Made by a program: the position numbers and the translations under genes. Below the pieces are notes generated by a model. That model searched no databases and had not been told where the DNA came from. It worked only from the letters and a program-made list of their open reading frames with translations. Shown here piece by piece: positions 43,246 through 50,926 of a DNA stretch of 64,000 bases (positions are counted from its first letter, which is position 1; the number at the start of each line of letters is the position of its first letter). This stretch comes from Pseudomonas marvdashtae (lineage in GTDB: Bacteria > Pseudomonadota > Gammaproteobacteria > Pseudomonadales > Pseudomonadaceae), in the NCBI RefSeq assembly GCF_014268655.2, contig NZ_JABWQX020000001.1:3130001-3194000 (forward strand), written 5' to 3'.

Positions 43246-44073
43246 TTAGAAATGCCAGGTCCAGATGTCGTGGGTTTTCAAAGAGCCACCGTCGAACAAG
43301 CGAACAGCACGGTATTTCGGCGTGTAACCGAACCGCGCCCAAACAGGCAAATCCTTGATTACTGCCAGACCGCCATTCGGCTGCAAACGAAGAACTGCGT
43401 CAGGGTTTTTTGCGGTACCCGAGTTCCAGAGAACTTTGTTGCTGGCATCGTAGATCACAAAGTTGCCGTCGGCTTGGAACACCGCCCTCGCAGCACCTTT
43501 GTTCTGAGTGCGGCTGGACCACAGCATGCCCCCATCCGGACCGTAGCTCACGACACCGCCGTCGGCCTCAAACACAAGTGCGCAATTGCCTGTGGCATAT
43601 CGAACCCCTCGTACCATTTCGAATGGACCAGAAAAGATCAACGAGTTCGTCGCGCCAGGTACCAGTGGAATCGACGGAGTGCCGTTCCAGATCGCTCGCG
43701 AGTCAAGAAGCACGATGTTCCCATCGTCCTGAAGGACCATATGGGTTCGGTTCCACTGGTCGTTACTGGTGAAAGTCGTGTTGTCGGTCAGCCAGGTGCG
43801 CTTACGAATCGGGTCGTCCAGGAACGCGCCGTATTGAACGTAGAGCTGTGGGGGTACCTTGTAGCGCAGGGGAACGTGCGAGCTGTAGGGCTGTGTATTG
43901 TCAGCTACCCATACCACCGCGCCATTGTCCTGCAGAACCAGGTTTCCATCAGCCTGAAGCAAAAGTTTGAAGCGGCCATTTGGCGAGAGAAGATACTGAC
44001 CTGCGGTCATTGTTTGGTATGCGGGCAGAACTGAAGTACCGCTGCCGGCAAAGGGAATACGTGTACGAGCCAT
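43246..44073 (-). CDS. llpA: Lectin-like bacteriocin, LlpA family
   Basis: A 275-residue protein made of two tandem monocot mannose-binding lectin (B-lectin) domains, the size and layout of LlpA/putidacin L1. These toxins bind D-rhamnose polymers of the lipopolysaccharide and kill related Pseudomonas from outside via BamA. Motifs QxDxNxVxY are at residues 40-48 (last position Gln), 115-123 (Leu) and, fully canonical, 200-208 (QADGNFVIY); 169-177 is degenerate. There is no signal peptide, as in LlpA. It starts nine bases after the com stop and precedes the holins, so release by phage lysis is likely. Confidence 0.9.
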   Translation of the reverse strand: MARTRIPFAGSGTSVLPAYQTMTAGQYLLSPNGRFKLLLQADGNLVLQDNGAVVWVADNTQPYSSHVPLRYKVPPQLYVQYGAFLDDPIRKRTWLTDNTTFTSNDQWNRTHMVLQDDGNIVLLDSRAIWNGTPSIPLVPGATNSLIFSGPFEMVRGVRYATGNCALVFEADGGVVSYGPDGGMLWSSRTQNKGAARAVFQADGNFVIYDASNKVLWNSGTAKNPDAVLRLQPNGGLAVIKDLPVWARFGYTPKYRAVRLFDGGSLKTHDIWTWHF

Positions 44074-44082
44074 TTTATTACC

Positions 44083-44265
44083 TTAAGTCGAATGATTTTT
44101 CGCGGAGGATTCCGCATTCATGTCGCTCAAAGGCGATCGCTCGAGGCTCGGGGCCTTCACATGATTCAACGTCCCGCAACGGGAACATTTGATCTGGAGC
44201 TGGGTGTACTCGCCCACGCGGGCCAGTAGTCTGTTGCACTTTCCACATCTGCAATCTTTAAGCAT
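44083..44265 (-). CDS. Com-like zinc-finger translational regulator
   Basis: A 60-residue protein (start 44265; longer frame lacks a ribosome site). Its N-terminal half has CRCGKCN and, about 20 residues later, CSRCG, the zinc ribbon of Mu Com, which binds mom mRNA and frees its start. No mom or methylase gene follows; the llpA gene does, with its ribosome site TAAGG overlapping the com stop codon. Coupled translation or Com control of llpA is plausible. It is not proof of RNA binding. Confidence 0.8.
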   Translation of the reverse strand: MLKDCRCGKCNRLLARVGEYTQLQIKCSRCGTLNHVKAPSLERSPLSDMNAESSAKNHST

Positions 44266-44416
44266 CTGCAAAGCCTTGTCGTTTTCTGCTAGGCTCCGCC
44301 CCGCTCGCGCGAGCAGTGAGGGCCTTGGCTGGCTTGCAGGCTGGTTCTGCGATCTGGCGTCTCCCTTGGGTGTTCCCGCACCCTCTGGAGTCGCCCTCTC
44401 TTTTCTCCGCGCCGAA

Positions 44417-44449
44417 ATGAAAAAGCCCCGAATCTGTCGGGGCTTTTTG
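44417..44449. terminator. Terminator 1 of the early-late boundary (bidirectional)
   Basis: AAAAAGCCCCGA and TCGGGGCTTTTT flank a five-base loop, with A- and T-runs making it active on either strand. It is the nearest of the three to the lectin operon. Confidence 0.9.
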
Positions 44450-44463
44450 TGTTCTGACAGGCA

Positions 44464-44489
44464 CAAAAAAGCTCTGCAAGTGCAGAGGC
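44464..44489 (-). terminator. Terminator 2 of the early-late boundary
   Basis: On the minus strand CCTCTGC-ACTT-GCAGAGC is followed by six T residues. Confidence 0.85.
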
Positions 44490-44554
44490 CCTGAATAGGT
44501 CCCTCATCAGCGTGACAAGTCAGAGGCTCTGAGGGCTTTGGGGAAATCTTGACG

Positions 44555-44580
44555 CAAAAAACCCGGCGCTTGGCCGGGTT
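44555..44580 (-). terminator. Terminator 3 of the early-late boundary
   Basis: On the minus strand AACCCGGC-CAAGC-GCCGGGTT is followed by T residues. It is the first terminator met by a transcript from the promoter at 44623-44651. Confidence 0.85.
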
Positions 44581-44622
44581 CAGGGTTTCGTGTGCGTTTC
44601 GCGTTACTTGTGCACTATGGGA

Positions 44623-44651
44623 AAAGTACCCTAAAAACCCCACCATGTCAA
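44623..44651 (-). promoter_or_regulatory. Candidate late promoter (pR'-like)
   Basis: On the minus strand a perfect -35 TTGACA (44646-44651), a 17-base spacer and a weak -10 TACTTT (44623-44628). It lies just after the last early gene and runs into three terminators, which is the pR'-tR' layout of Q-controlled phages. The weak -10 makes this tentative. Confidence 0.5.
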
Positions 44652-44656
44652 TATCA

Positions 44657-45334
44657 TTATGCCGCCTCCTGGTCTTTTTCCGCGTGAATCACCTGCCAGA
44701 TCGGCTGCTGGGCCTGAACATCCACTTCCTTGATCACCTCTTTCAGGGATTCCCACAATGTCAGCCAGTCGCGATTCCAGTGCTTTGGCTCGATTGAAAC
44801 GCCGAAGAAGGTTTCCATTTCAGCCGCAACCCTCGCCGGCCCCCACTCACTCGAGCCGTGAACCTCCCCCTTGTACGATTGCAGCGCCATGGTGACTAGA
44901 TACTGGGCCTTCACACGCTTGGCTGATGTAAGGTCCGGCAGTGCCGCCTTGGCGGTGACCAGCAGCACTGCGTTCATGACGTGTCGCATGTTCATCGCCG
45001 GGTGGTACAGGTAGTGACCGAACTGCTGCACCTGGAACGGCAGCGTGTCAATTGCCCGGAGCACCTTGCCAATGGTCGCCAGGTGCGCAGCACGGGCGGT
45101 GGACCGGCCTACCGGCGTACGGCGCGTCTCGCTGATGCTGATCTTCTGGCGCACAACCTGGATGCGCTCCTCCTTGTCCTCGCCCAGGGCGGCGAACACG
45201 GCCTCATGGCGCCGCATACGGGTGCCCTTCTTCACCGGTGCGGATGCCGCCTTGTCGATCGCTGCAGCGCTGATCGAAGCGTTCGATTCATGCTGGGCCT
45301 CGGTCCATACTTGCCTTGCGTTGATCAGCTTCAT
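44657..45334 (-). CDS. Last early gene; candidate Q-like late antiterminator
   Basis: A 225-residue, largely helical protein without a motif I recognise. The N-terminal part is basic (KKGTRMRRHEAV), as for an RNA- or DNA-binding factor. It follows ninB and ninG and directly precedes the candidate late promoter and terminators, the position of lambda Q. The function is proposed from that position only. Confidence 0.65.
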   Translation of the reverse strand: MKLINARQVWTEAQHESNASISAAAIDKAASAPVKKGTRMRRHEAVFAALGEDKEERIQVVRQKISISETRRTPVGRSTARAAHLATIGKVLRAIDTLPFQVQQFGHYLYHPAMNMRHVMNAVLLVTAKAALPDLTSAKRVKAQYLVTMALQSYKGEVHGSSEWGPARVAAEMETFFGVSIEPKHWNRDWLTLWESLKEVIKEVDVQAQQPIWQVIHAEKDQEAA

Positions 45335-45945
45335 GCAGCTTCCCCTTTTTTCAGTTCGCGAGTCTTGGCCCGGTATTCGGCGGTCATCGCCTTCAGCTGT
45401 TCGATGGTGTACTTCTTGGCCTCATGAGGGCCTTCCAGCCACTCGACCGCCTCGGCGCCGATGCGCTTCACCAACTCGATGCGGTAGTTCACGATGTCGC
45501 CGGACTTGTGGTTGTTGCATGGGGCACATTGCTTGTGCACGTTCAACGGTTCGAAGCGAAGCTCAGGGCTGGCAGCAACCGTCCTGTAATGCCCTGCGTG
45601 GTATTGGCCTTCATGGTGGCGACCACAGCTCACACACGGCAGATCGACATCGCGCAGACGAACCCACTTGTTGAACGCTTGCTGCGTATCGCGAGCATGG
45701 TCCGCCCTACTCTTCAGCTTCTCCTTGCGTACCTTGATCTCTCGGCGCTCGACCTGGGCCAGGGACTTGCGGGCGGCTTCCTTGCCCTTTTCCGACTGGG
45801 CGTGAGCGATGGCGCAGGCGATCTCCCCGCACACGGCTTGCGATTCTCGGGCCGGCGCGTACATCACGCGGCATTCTGGGCAGCGCTTGCGGCGTGGGAC
45901 TGCGGACTTGAGCGGAGTTTTGCGCAGTAGAGGGGTGCGCTTCAT
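45331..45945 (-). CDS. ninG: NinG recombination protein
   Basis: A 204-residue protein of the NinG/Rap family: basic N-terminus MKRTPLLRKTPLKS, a Cys cluster CPEC..., and the C-terminal HNH-like block CVSCGRHHEGQYHAGHYR with HKQCAPCNNHKSG. Rap is a Holliday-junction-directed nuclease. The ATG at 45945 overlaps the NinB stop by four bases; the longer frame is antisense-like sequence from NinB. Confidence 0.93.
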   Translation of the reverse strand: MKRTPLLRKTPLKSAVPRRKRCPECRVMYAPARESQAVCGEIACAIAHAQSEKGKEAARKSLAQVERREIKVRKEKLKSRADHARDTQQAFNKWVRLRDVDLPCVSCGRHHEGQYHAGHYRTVAASPELRFEPLNVHKQCAPCNNHKSGDIVNYRIELVKRIGAEAVEWLEGPHEAKKYTIEQLKAMTAEYRAKTRELKKGEAA

Positions 45946-46409
45946 GCTGCCGCCTCCCACTGCTCGGGCATCTGCCCTTTCGGCTCGCTCCAGTTCACGC
46001 CCTTGTCGGCGCCGAAGGCGTACATGCACTCGATCACGTCGCCCAGCTCGGCCACAGTCATGCGCTTGGTGCTCTCGCCTAGCATCACAACCCCACCGTT
46101 GATGCCCTGGGCCATGCGGATCTCCTGGCGGGCGGCTGCGGTCATGAGGGCTTTCCAGTCCTCGCTGTCCAGCTTCTGCATCACGCCATTGACCGGCCAT
46201 TCAACCTGGCGGGATATGTCGCCCAGCATTGCCCACAGCTTGGCGTTCTGCTCCAGGGTGCGACGGGACTTAACCGGGCGGACAATGATCTCTACGGCGC
46301 CGGCGGCAGATAGCTCAGTGGCGAACAGGTAGGCTAGGCGAAATATCTCGCGGATGCGCGAAGGACCGGACGACCAGAAGTGGCGGGGTTTATGGATGAC
46401 GTTGCTCAT
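45942..46409 (-). CDS. ninB: NinB (Orf) recombination mediator
   Basis: A 155-residue single-strand-binding recombination protein: VRPVKSRRTLEQNAKLWAMLGD and DWKALMTAAAR..., as in lambda Orf. It assists annealing proteins on SSB-coated DNA; an ERF annealing protein is encoded on the other arm. ATGA overlaps link it to neighbours on both sides. Confidence 0.93.
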   Translation of the reverse strand: MSNVIHKPRHFWSSGPSRIREIFRLAYLFATELSAAGAVEIIVRPVKSRRTLEQNAKLWAMLGDISRQVEWPVNGVMQKLDSEDWKALMTAAARQEIRMAQGINGGVVMLGESTKRMTVAELGDVIECMYAFGADKGVNWSEPKGQMPEQWEAAA

Positions 46410-46597
46410 TGCCTGGCCCTCCCCTCTGCCAGGAAATCACGCAGGGACTTCTCAATGCCCAAGTGATCCAGGTAGGTGGCGGCGAGCACGGCCGGAACCG
46501 CGGCGAACATAAAGCTATCGTCCACCAGCATCACAAGGCCGATGAGGATCAGGCTGACCACGGACAGGATCACACTGAGGACGCTGAATGCGTTCAT
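46406..46597 (-). CDS. Small membrane protein
   Basis: A 63-residue protein with two hydrophobic segments (about 6-24 and 28-44), ending in a charged tail. It overlaps the next gene by four bases. No family is recognised. Confidence 0.7.
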   Translation of the reverse strand: MNAFSVLSVILSVVSLILIGLVMLVDDSFMFAAVPAVLAATYLDHLGIEKSLRDFLAEGRARQ

Positions 46598-46992
46598 GAC
46601 TGCTCTCCCTGGCCTAGGGCGGCGCCAATTTGCCCAGATCGAGTCTCTGGCAGTTCAGCCTGAGCCGTCACACGTATAACCGGGCACGGCAGACCACCCA
46701 GGCCGTAGTGATAACCACCGCACGCCAGGCACTTGGTATCGGGACCTGTCATCGGCGCACCCTTGAATGGCGACAGGTCGTCGATGCGTTTACGCAGCGC
46801 CTCGTTCTCAGCCTTCAGCTCAGCATTCACCCGCTCGTAGGCTTCGTAGCCGGTCTTGAGGCCGGCGATCTCTGCGCGGAGTTCGTCGTAGGCCCACGCC
46901 ATGACAATATCCGGACCGTGCGGTTCGTAGCTGATCCGACCGCCCTCTTCGGAGAGCATCTGGACGACCGTGTAGCGATGGACTTCGCTCAT
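46594..46992 (-). CDS. Early phage hypothetical protein with coiled coil and zinc-like cysteines
   Basis: A 132-residue protein. A coiled coil lies at about 38-75 (YERVNAELKAENEALRKRI) and a Cys pair CLACGGYHYG, with a further Cys in LPCPVI, follows. Four-base overlaps at both ends tie it to the early operon. Function is unknown. Confidence 0.75.
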   Translation of the reverse strand: MSEVHRYTVVQMLSEEGGRISYEPHGPDIVMAWAYDELRAEIAGLKTGYEAYERVNAELKAENEALRKRIDDLSPFKGAPMTGPDTKCLACGGYHYGLGGLPCPVIRVTAQAELPETRSGQIGAALGQGEQS

Positions 46993-47285
46993 GGCTTCAC
47001 CTTCAGGCCGACGGCTTCGATGAACTTTGAACAGGCGTGACGCATTCCAACGGACGAGTGATAGGCGTCCATATGGCTATCGTCAATTGCGTCTTCAGGC
47101 TCTTCTGGCATTTCCGGCACAGGAGGCAGCTCAATCACCAGCGCCTCGCGGGATGCCTTCCATCCATCCCACCCACCATTTGCATAGGGGCTTTCGTAAT
47201 ATTCGGGGTGTGTGGCGGACCGGGTGAAATCCATGCCCCGGAAGCGCGGGCTTTTCTCAAACTCTTCACGCATCTTGTCGGTCAT
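46989..47285 (-). CDS. Early phage hypothetical protein
   Basis: A 98-residue acidic protein beginning MTDKMREEFEKSPRFRG, with GGWDGWKASREALVIELP in the centre; this W.GWKASREA pattern is common in small phage proteins. The ATG at 47285 overlaps the DUF1382 stop by four bases. Confidence 0.75.
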   Translation of the reverse strand: MTDKMREEFEKSPRFRGMDFTRSATHPEYYESPYANGGWDGWKASREALVIELPPVPEMPEEPEDAIDDSHMDAYHSSVGMRHACSKFIEAVGLKVKP

Positions 47286-47470
47286 GTCCGCTTCTCCTGC
47301 GCTTCCGCGATCAATGCCATGCGCTCCAGGCGCTCGGCGGCCTGGCTGGCGAGGTTCGCGGCGTCCGCCTCGTCGATCACAGGGATGCACACGAAGTTGA
47401 TTCCGTGCTTGACCAGGGTGTTGGCTACCTCAAGGGCTTGGCGTAGCTGTACTGGGGACGCTCGTTTCAT
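47282..47470 (-). CDS. DUF1382 family protein
   Basis: A 62-residue protein with the family opening MKRASPVQLRQALEVANTL. DUF1382 genes accompany replication genes in lambdoid phages; their function is not known. ATGA overlaps are present at both ends. Confidence 0.85.
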   Translation of the reverse strand: MKRASPVQLRQALEVANTLVKHGINFVCIPVIDEADAANLASQAAERLERMALIAEAQEKRT

Positions 47471-48255
47471 GTCCGTTGCTCCAATTCCTGGGCCTGCTTG
47501 ATCAGCAGCGCGCGGCGATCCGCCAGTTCGTTGGCAGCCTCAATCCGCATTTCGTCTTTTTTGTCAGCGCTGGCGGCGCGCATTTCCAACATCGAGGACT
47601 TCACCAGATGCAGTTTTTCGCGCAGGGATGGGGCTGGCCGGCTGACGGCGCCAGTGAGCAATCCCGCGATGGCCCGCCCGTCTTCGGTGATAGGCACGAC
47701 GCTCAGGTCGGCCAGGTACTTCTGGGCGCGCTCCTGGGGGATGCGCTTCAGCTCCATGGCTTTGGTGACGGCCTGGATACGGCTATTGGCGTCGAAACCC
47801 ACGGACACATGCCAGTTGACCGGTTTGGTTTCTTCCCGGGCCTGGGCGACGAAACGTTCGTAAGCGCTAATGAACGCCATGCGGGCACCGACCCTGTCGC
47901 CGGCGTCGAGGACAGGTTTCGCTGCAGCCAGGGCCAGCTGGATTTCATCAGTCAGCACCACGGTTTCGAATTCATCGTTCGTAGTCATGGCGATTGCCCA
48001 GGCCTCGTCCTTGCCTGGGCGGCCGTCGGATGACTGGACGCGCTGCAGGATGTCGGCCATAGCCAGCTTGCCCTTCACTTCGAAGCGGCACGCCTTCAAC
48101 GCGGCTTTGACGACAGGAACCGAGTAGGCGCAGAGGTCTTCGGCCATCATCGCCGCGGTGCCGGGGTTCATTTCTTGCCCCATTGCCTCGGCCGTAGCGC
48201 AGATGGCGGCAGCCAGTCCGGCGACCTGTTGATCGTTCATTTCAAAGGTACTCAT
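47467..48255 (-). CDS. Replication-associated protein, candidate helicase loader (P position)
   Basis: A 262-residue helical protein that overlaps the O-like gene by 14 bases. Its N-terminal half (MAEDLCAYSVPVVKAALKACR, MADILQRVQSSDGRPGKDEAWA) recalls phage helicase-loader or primosome helper proteins, but I cannot name the family. By order O then P it probably recruits the host helicase. The start at 48255 is used; the longer frame is non-coding. Confidence 0.7.
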   Translation of the reverse strand: MSTFEMNDQQVAGLAAAICATAEAMGQEMNPGTAAMMAEDLCAYSVPVVKAALKACRFEVKGKLAMADILQRVQSSDGRPGKDEAWAIAMTTNDEFETVVLTDEIQLALAAAKPVLDAGDRVGARMAFISAYERFVAQAREETKPVNWHVSVGFDANSRIQAVTKAMELKRIPQERAQKYLADLSVVPITEDGRAIAGLLTGAVSRPAPSLREKLHLVKSSMLEMRAASADKKDEMRIEAANELADRRALLIKQAQELEQRT

Positions 48256-49213
48256 TGCGCTCTCCCGCTTGGCGCTTGGCCAAGACCATTTGCGCGGCCT
48301 GCTCCGCTGCGGATACGTTCGCCTCAGTGCGCTCCATCTGGCGGGCGGTTGTGCCGTTGATACGCTGCCCGGTAACCCACTGGGTGTGGTAGCTCTCGGC
48401 GTTGGCCAGCAGTTCGTTGAGGCTGTGGCACTTGCGCAGGACCGCGGCATCGCTGGTTTTCAGAAAGTGAGCCGCAACGTGGTGGGCGACATCGGCGCCG
48501 AGGCGGTCAACCAGTTGGCCGAGCTGACCACCGACCTTGGCGTTCCACACCGGCCAGGTGCTGTAGCGCTTGCGGTAGGCCATGGCGTAGTTCGCCCAGA
48601 CCTTGAAGGTTTTGCAGGACTGGTCTTTGGGGCCAGGCATGTCGACGGGGATCTCAACCCGTGGCCCATCGGTGCGATCAATCACCAGAACCAGATTGCG
48701 GGCCGGCTTGTCCGGGCTGCCTTGCAAGTCCTGACTGGTATCCTGATTGGTACCCTGATGATTGGTATCCTGATTTGTCGGAGATTTTTCCGACCCTTGC
48801 CCGGATTTTTCTCCGACCTTGCCCGGATTTTTTTCCGGGGTAGATCGGATTTTTTTCCGACCTTCTTGCTTTGGTGGGGTCGGATATTTTTCCGACCCAT
48901 CCAACTTCCGGTTCCACTCGACCGCCTTCTCTGTCAGGCGAAACAGTGTGATATTCGAAGTACTGGAAAGCTCAATCAAACCGGCCTCCTCCAGAGCCTT
49001 CAGCATGCGGTACGCGGTATCTGGCTTGTCAGTGAGCAGTGGCAACTCCTCAATGATCTTGGCCTTGCTCAGCGCGAAGAAGATGCCGTCGTCGGTCTTG
49101 ATTGGCTTGGTCCAGCTTGGGCAGCCATAGACGAAGGCGAACAGCAGGGCCTGCTGAGAATTCAGCCCCCACTCCAGCGCCTTCACCTGGTTTATCGTGA
49201 CGGTGTATTGCAT
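48242..49213 (-). CDS. O: Replication initiator (lambda O-like)
   Basis: A 323-residue protein. The N-terminal 100 residues form a winged helix (SQQALLFAFVYGCPSW, AYRMLKALEEAGLIELSS), the middle is a low-complexity Lys/Pro/Asn/Gln region, and the C-terminus is helical (WANYAMAYRKRYSTWPVWNAKV). The low-complexity part is the translation of two sets of iterons, so the origin lies inside the gene as in lambda. The ATG at 49213 is just downstream of the antirepressor stop. Confidence 0.85.
   Translation of the reverse strand: MQYTVTINQVKALEWGLNSQQALLFAFVYGCPSWTKPIKTDDGIFFALSKAKIIEELPLLTDKPDTAYRMLKALEEAGLIELSSTSNITLFRLTEKAVEWNRKLDGSEKYPTPPKQEGRKKIRSTPEKNPGKVGEKSGQGSEKSPTNQDTNHQGTNQDTSQDLQGSPDKPARNLVLVIDRTDGPRVEIPVDMPGPKDQSCKTFKVWANYAMAYRKRYSTWPVWNAKVGGQLGQLVDRLGADVAHHVAAHFLKTSDAAVLRKCHSLNELLANAESYHTQWVTGQRINGTTARQMERTEANVSAAEQAAQMVLAKRQAGERNEYL
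48736..48774. repeat. Iteron set A: three 12-bp direct repeats
   Basis: TGGTATCCTGAT at 48736, TGGTACCCTGAT at 48748 and TGGTATCCTGAT at 48763. They lie within the O-like gene, beside iteron set B. Confidence 0.85.
48777..48897. repeat. Iteron set B: five 19-bp palindromic repeats, candidate replication origin
   Basis: Units begin at 48777, 48800, 48822, 48844 and 48879. The form is GTCGGATTTTTTTCCGACC with variants; most can pair as TCGGA-N-TCCGA. Spacing is 23, 22, 22 and 35 bases, close to two helical turns, as expected for a protein filament on one DNA face. This is the likely binding site of the O-like protein. Confidence 0.85.
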
Positions 49214-49214
49214 G

Positions 49215-50063
49215 TCAGGCCTTCCCGACCATTGCGGCCAGTTCGAGGAAGCGATCCACATACCAATGAGGCTGCGTTTCGCGGGGGCATTGAGGACTGG
49301 TAAGGTTCTTGCCGTACTGCAGGCCCTTCTCAGTCACCGACCAGAAGCCAACGTATTCCTGCTTGGAGTTGCGGCGCTGCATTTCCTTGAGGTATCCGTG
49401 AGCCTCCAGCAGTTTGTTAAAAGCTGGAGCGGACGTTCGCAGGTCGAAGTCCTTGATCAGAGCGGTGACGGCCTTTGTTGGCATCGACGAGCCGCCGACA
49501 GCATCAGGGGCGGCGTCGACCGCGTAGCCTGGAAGAAACTTGGCGTCGAGACCGTTGTTGGTGGCGATCTGGGCGAGCATCATCATCTTGCTCGACGGCG
49601 CCGGCTTCAGCAGGCGGTCGAAGCACTCCAGAATCGCCAGCTCGCCGATGACTTTCGAATTGTCGATCGACCGCGCAGCGTATGTGCCTGTCTTGCGAAT
49701 TGAGGGCAGGACCTGGCCGACCACCCATTCCTCGAACCTCTCGGCGGCTGGCAGCTTTGACTTCATCACCAGTCGGTAAAGGTCTCGCTCTGGAATGATG
49801 GTCAGGAACCCACCACCCTGTTTCGGGGTAGTGGTTGCAGCCTTGCAATGGCGAGCCACGGCATTTTCCGGCTTGGAGTAGCCCAAAGCGTCGGCGACGT
49901 CACGAGCAACAAACCATGGCTCCCCGAGCTTGTCAGTGATCACCCGGATGGCCGCACCATCGAAGTCGAACGGGATAACTGAAGAATCACGCGACACGTT
50001 TTCAGAATTGCTAAAACGTGTCGCGACCTGTCCGGTATTGTCCTGTTGTGGTTGTGCGTGCAT
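49215..50063 (-). CDS. BRO-family antirepressor
   Basis: A 282-residue protein with an N-terminal Bro-N domain (residues about 30-125: GEPWFVARDVADALGYSKPENAV, ERDLYRLVMKSKLPAAERFEEWV, split here) and a C-terminal helical KilAC-like part. Proteins of this kind bind DNA or inactivate repressors. It lies between the CII-like and O-like genes. The ATG at 50063 (MHAQPQQ) is used. Confidence 0.88.
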   Translation of the reverse strand: MHAQPQQDNTGQVATRFSNSENVSRDSSVIPFDFDGAAIRVITDKLGEPWFVARDVADALGYSKPENAVARHCKAATTTPKQGGGFLTIIPERDLYRLVMKSKLPAAERFEEWVVGQVLPSIRKTGTYAARSIDNSKVIGELAILECFDRLLKPAPSSKMMMLAQIATNNGLDAKFLPGYAVDAAPDAVGGSSMPTKAVTALIKDFDLRTSAPAFNKLLEAHGYLKEMQRRNSKQEYVGFWSVTEKGLQYGKNLTSPQCPRETQPHWYVDRFLELAAMVGKA

Positions 50064-50092
50064 AATCTTCTCCACTTGCTTTACCGCTGTAG

Positions 50093-50122
50093 AAAAAGCC
50101 GACCTCGTACGTCGGCTTTTTT
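50093..50122. terminator. Terminator between CII-like and antirepressor genes
   Basis: AAAAAGCCGAC-CTCGTAC-GTCGGCTTTTTT, with runs on both strands. It may attenuate pR transcription before O and P, like lambda tR1. Confidence 0.85.
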
Positions 50123-50133
50123 GTGTCTGAAAT

Positions 50134-50565
50134 TCAGGCGACCTTTAGCGATTCGCGCAGTACATGCAGCGCGTCGATGGCTTCTTGAATGGCTTTGTCG
50201 CCCTGGGCTTTTTCGTGCTGGCTGATGTGGTTGTCTGCGGTGGCATCGAAGATCAGTCGGCCTACGTCGCCGCACTCGGCGGTCAAGTGGCACAGCGCGG
50301 CCATGAGCGGCTTCGGCTCTGGGCGCTTACGCCGAATCACATCGCACTCGAACTCGTTAGCCAGCGAGCCAAGCACGGCAAGACGCCCTTCTTCGGAGAG
50401 GTGCGTGAGAACCTGCCCGAACATCTCCAGGTTCATGCGGTGCGCTTCACGATTCGGATTCGCGCAATCAAGCAGCCGGGTTTCATTGACGCCCATGCGC
50501 TTCGCGAGCGCGGTACCGCCGCCCGCCTTTACTTCGCGATGCAGGGTTCGTTCGAATTCTTCCAT
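50134..50565 (-). CDS. CII-like phage regulatory protein
   Basis: A 143-residue helical DNA-binding regulator: EEFERTLHREVKAGGGTALAKRMGVNETRLLDCANP (HTH around AKRMGVNETRLLDC) and VIRRKRPEPKPLMAAL. It matches the phage regulatory CII family found after cro in Pseudomonas phages. The ATG at 50565 follows GAGAGG. Confidence 0.85.
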   Translation of the reverse strand: MEEFERTLHREVKAGGGTALAKRMGVNETRLLDCANPNREAHRMNLEMFGQVLTHLSEEGRLAVLGSLANEFECDVIRRKRPEPKPLMAALCHLTAECGDVGRLIFDATADNHISQHEKAQGDKAIQEAIDALHVLRESLKVA

Positions 50566-50650
50566 TGCGAAAACCTCTCTTCTTCTCGCGTGGCAGTCCG
50601 CCACTACTTTCACGATGATTTGCTTACCAAAACGAATCACGGAAAATTCC

Positions 50651-50926
50651 ATGACCGACCAACCTGAACTCCAGGGTGAGATAGCTGCCCTCTTCTGCTT
50701 CATCGCTGCCTTGGGGTCCATCCTTCCGCTGTCTTGCCAAATAAGGCTTTCCCCAGCGTTCGAATCTCGATGTGAGGCGATGCGACAGCGACTGAAACCC
50801 GAGGAGCTGCCGGGCTTTGATAAGGCGGCGCTCTCCCTCAGATCAGCGCGCCAAGTCTCCCTTAAGCAGCGCCGCGCAGAACCTTATGGGCCAGATCAAC
50901 GAGATCGGGCCGCAGGCCGGCAATAG
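50651..50926 (+). CDS. Small plus-strand gene between cro and cII
   Basis: A 91-residue protein with a hydrophobic helix near its start (IAALFCFIAALGSILPL) and a charged remainder. GGAAA lies before the ATG. It overlaps the 3' end of the convergent cro-like gene by 65 bases and fills the gap before cII. Expression opposite to pR suggests a role in establishment or an antisense effect, but it is unrecognised. Confidence 0.55.
   Translation: MTDQPELQGEIAALFCFIAALGSILPLSCQIRLSPAFESRCEAMRQRLKPEELPGFDKAALSLRSARQVSLKQRRAEPYGPDQRDRAAGRQ

Noticed and set aside
44083..44646. A 187-codon gene ending at the com stop
   Set aside because: Only the last 60 codons resemble a protein family and have a ribosome site; the rest covers three terminators.
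45945..46200. An N-terminal extension of NinG by 85 residues
   Set aside because: It is the shadow of ninB, Arg/Gly-rich and without homology; the ATGA overlap gives the true start.
48736..48897. Short repeats resembling a small CRISPR array
   Set aside because: Units are 12 and 19 bp with no uniform unique spacers, lie inside a coding frame and fit phage iterons; no cas genes are present.
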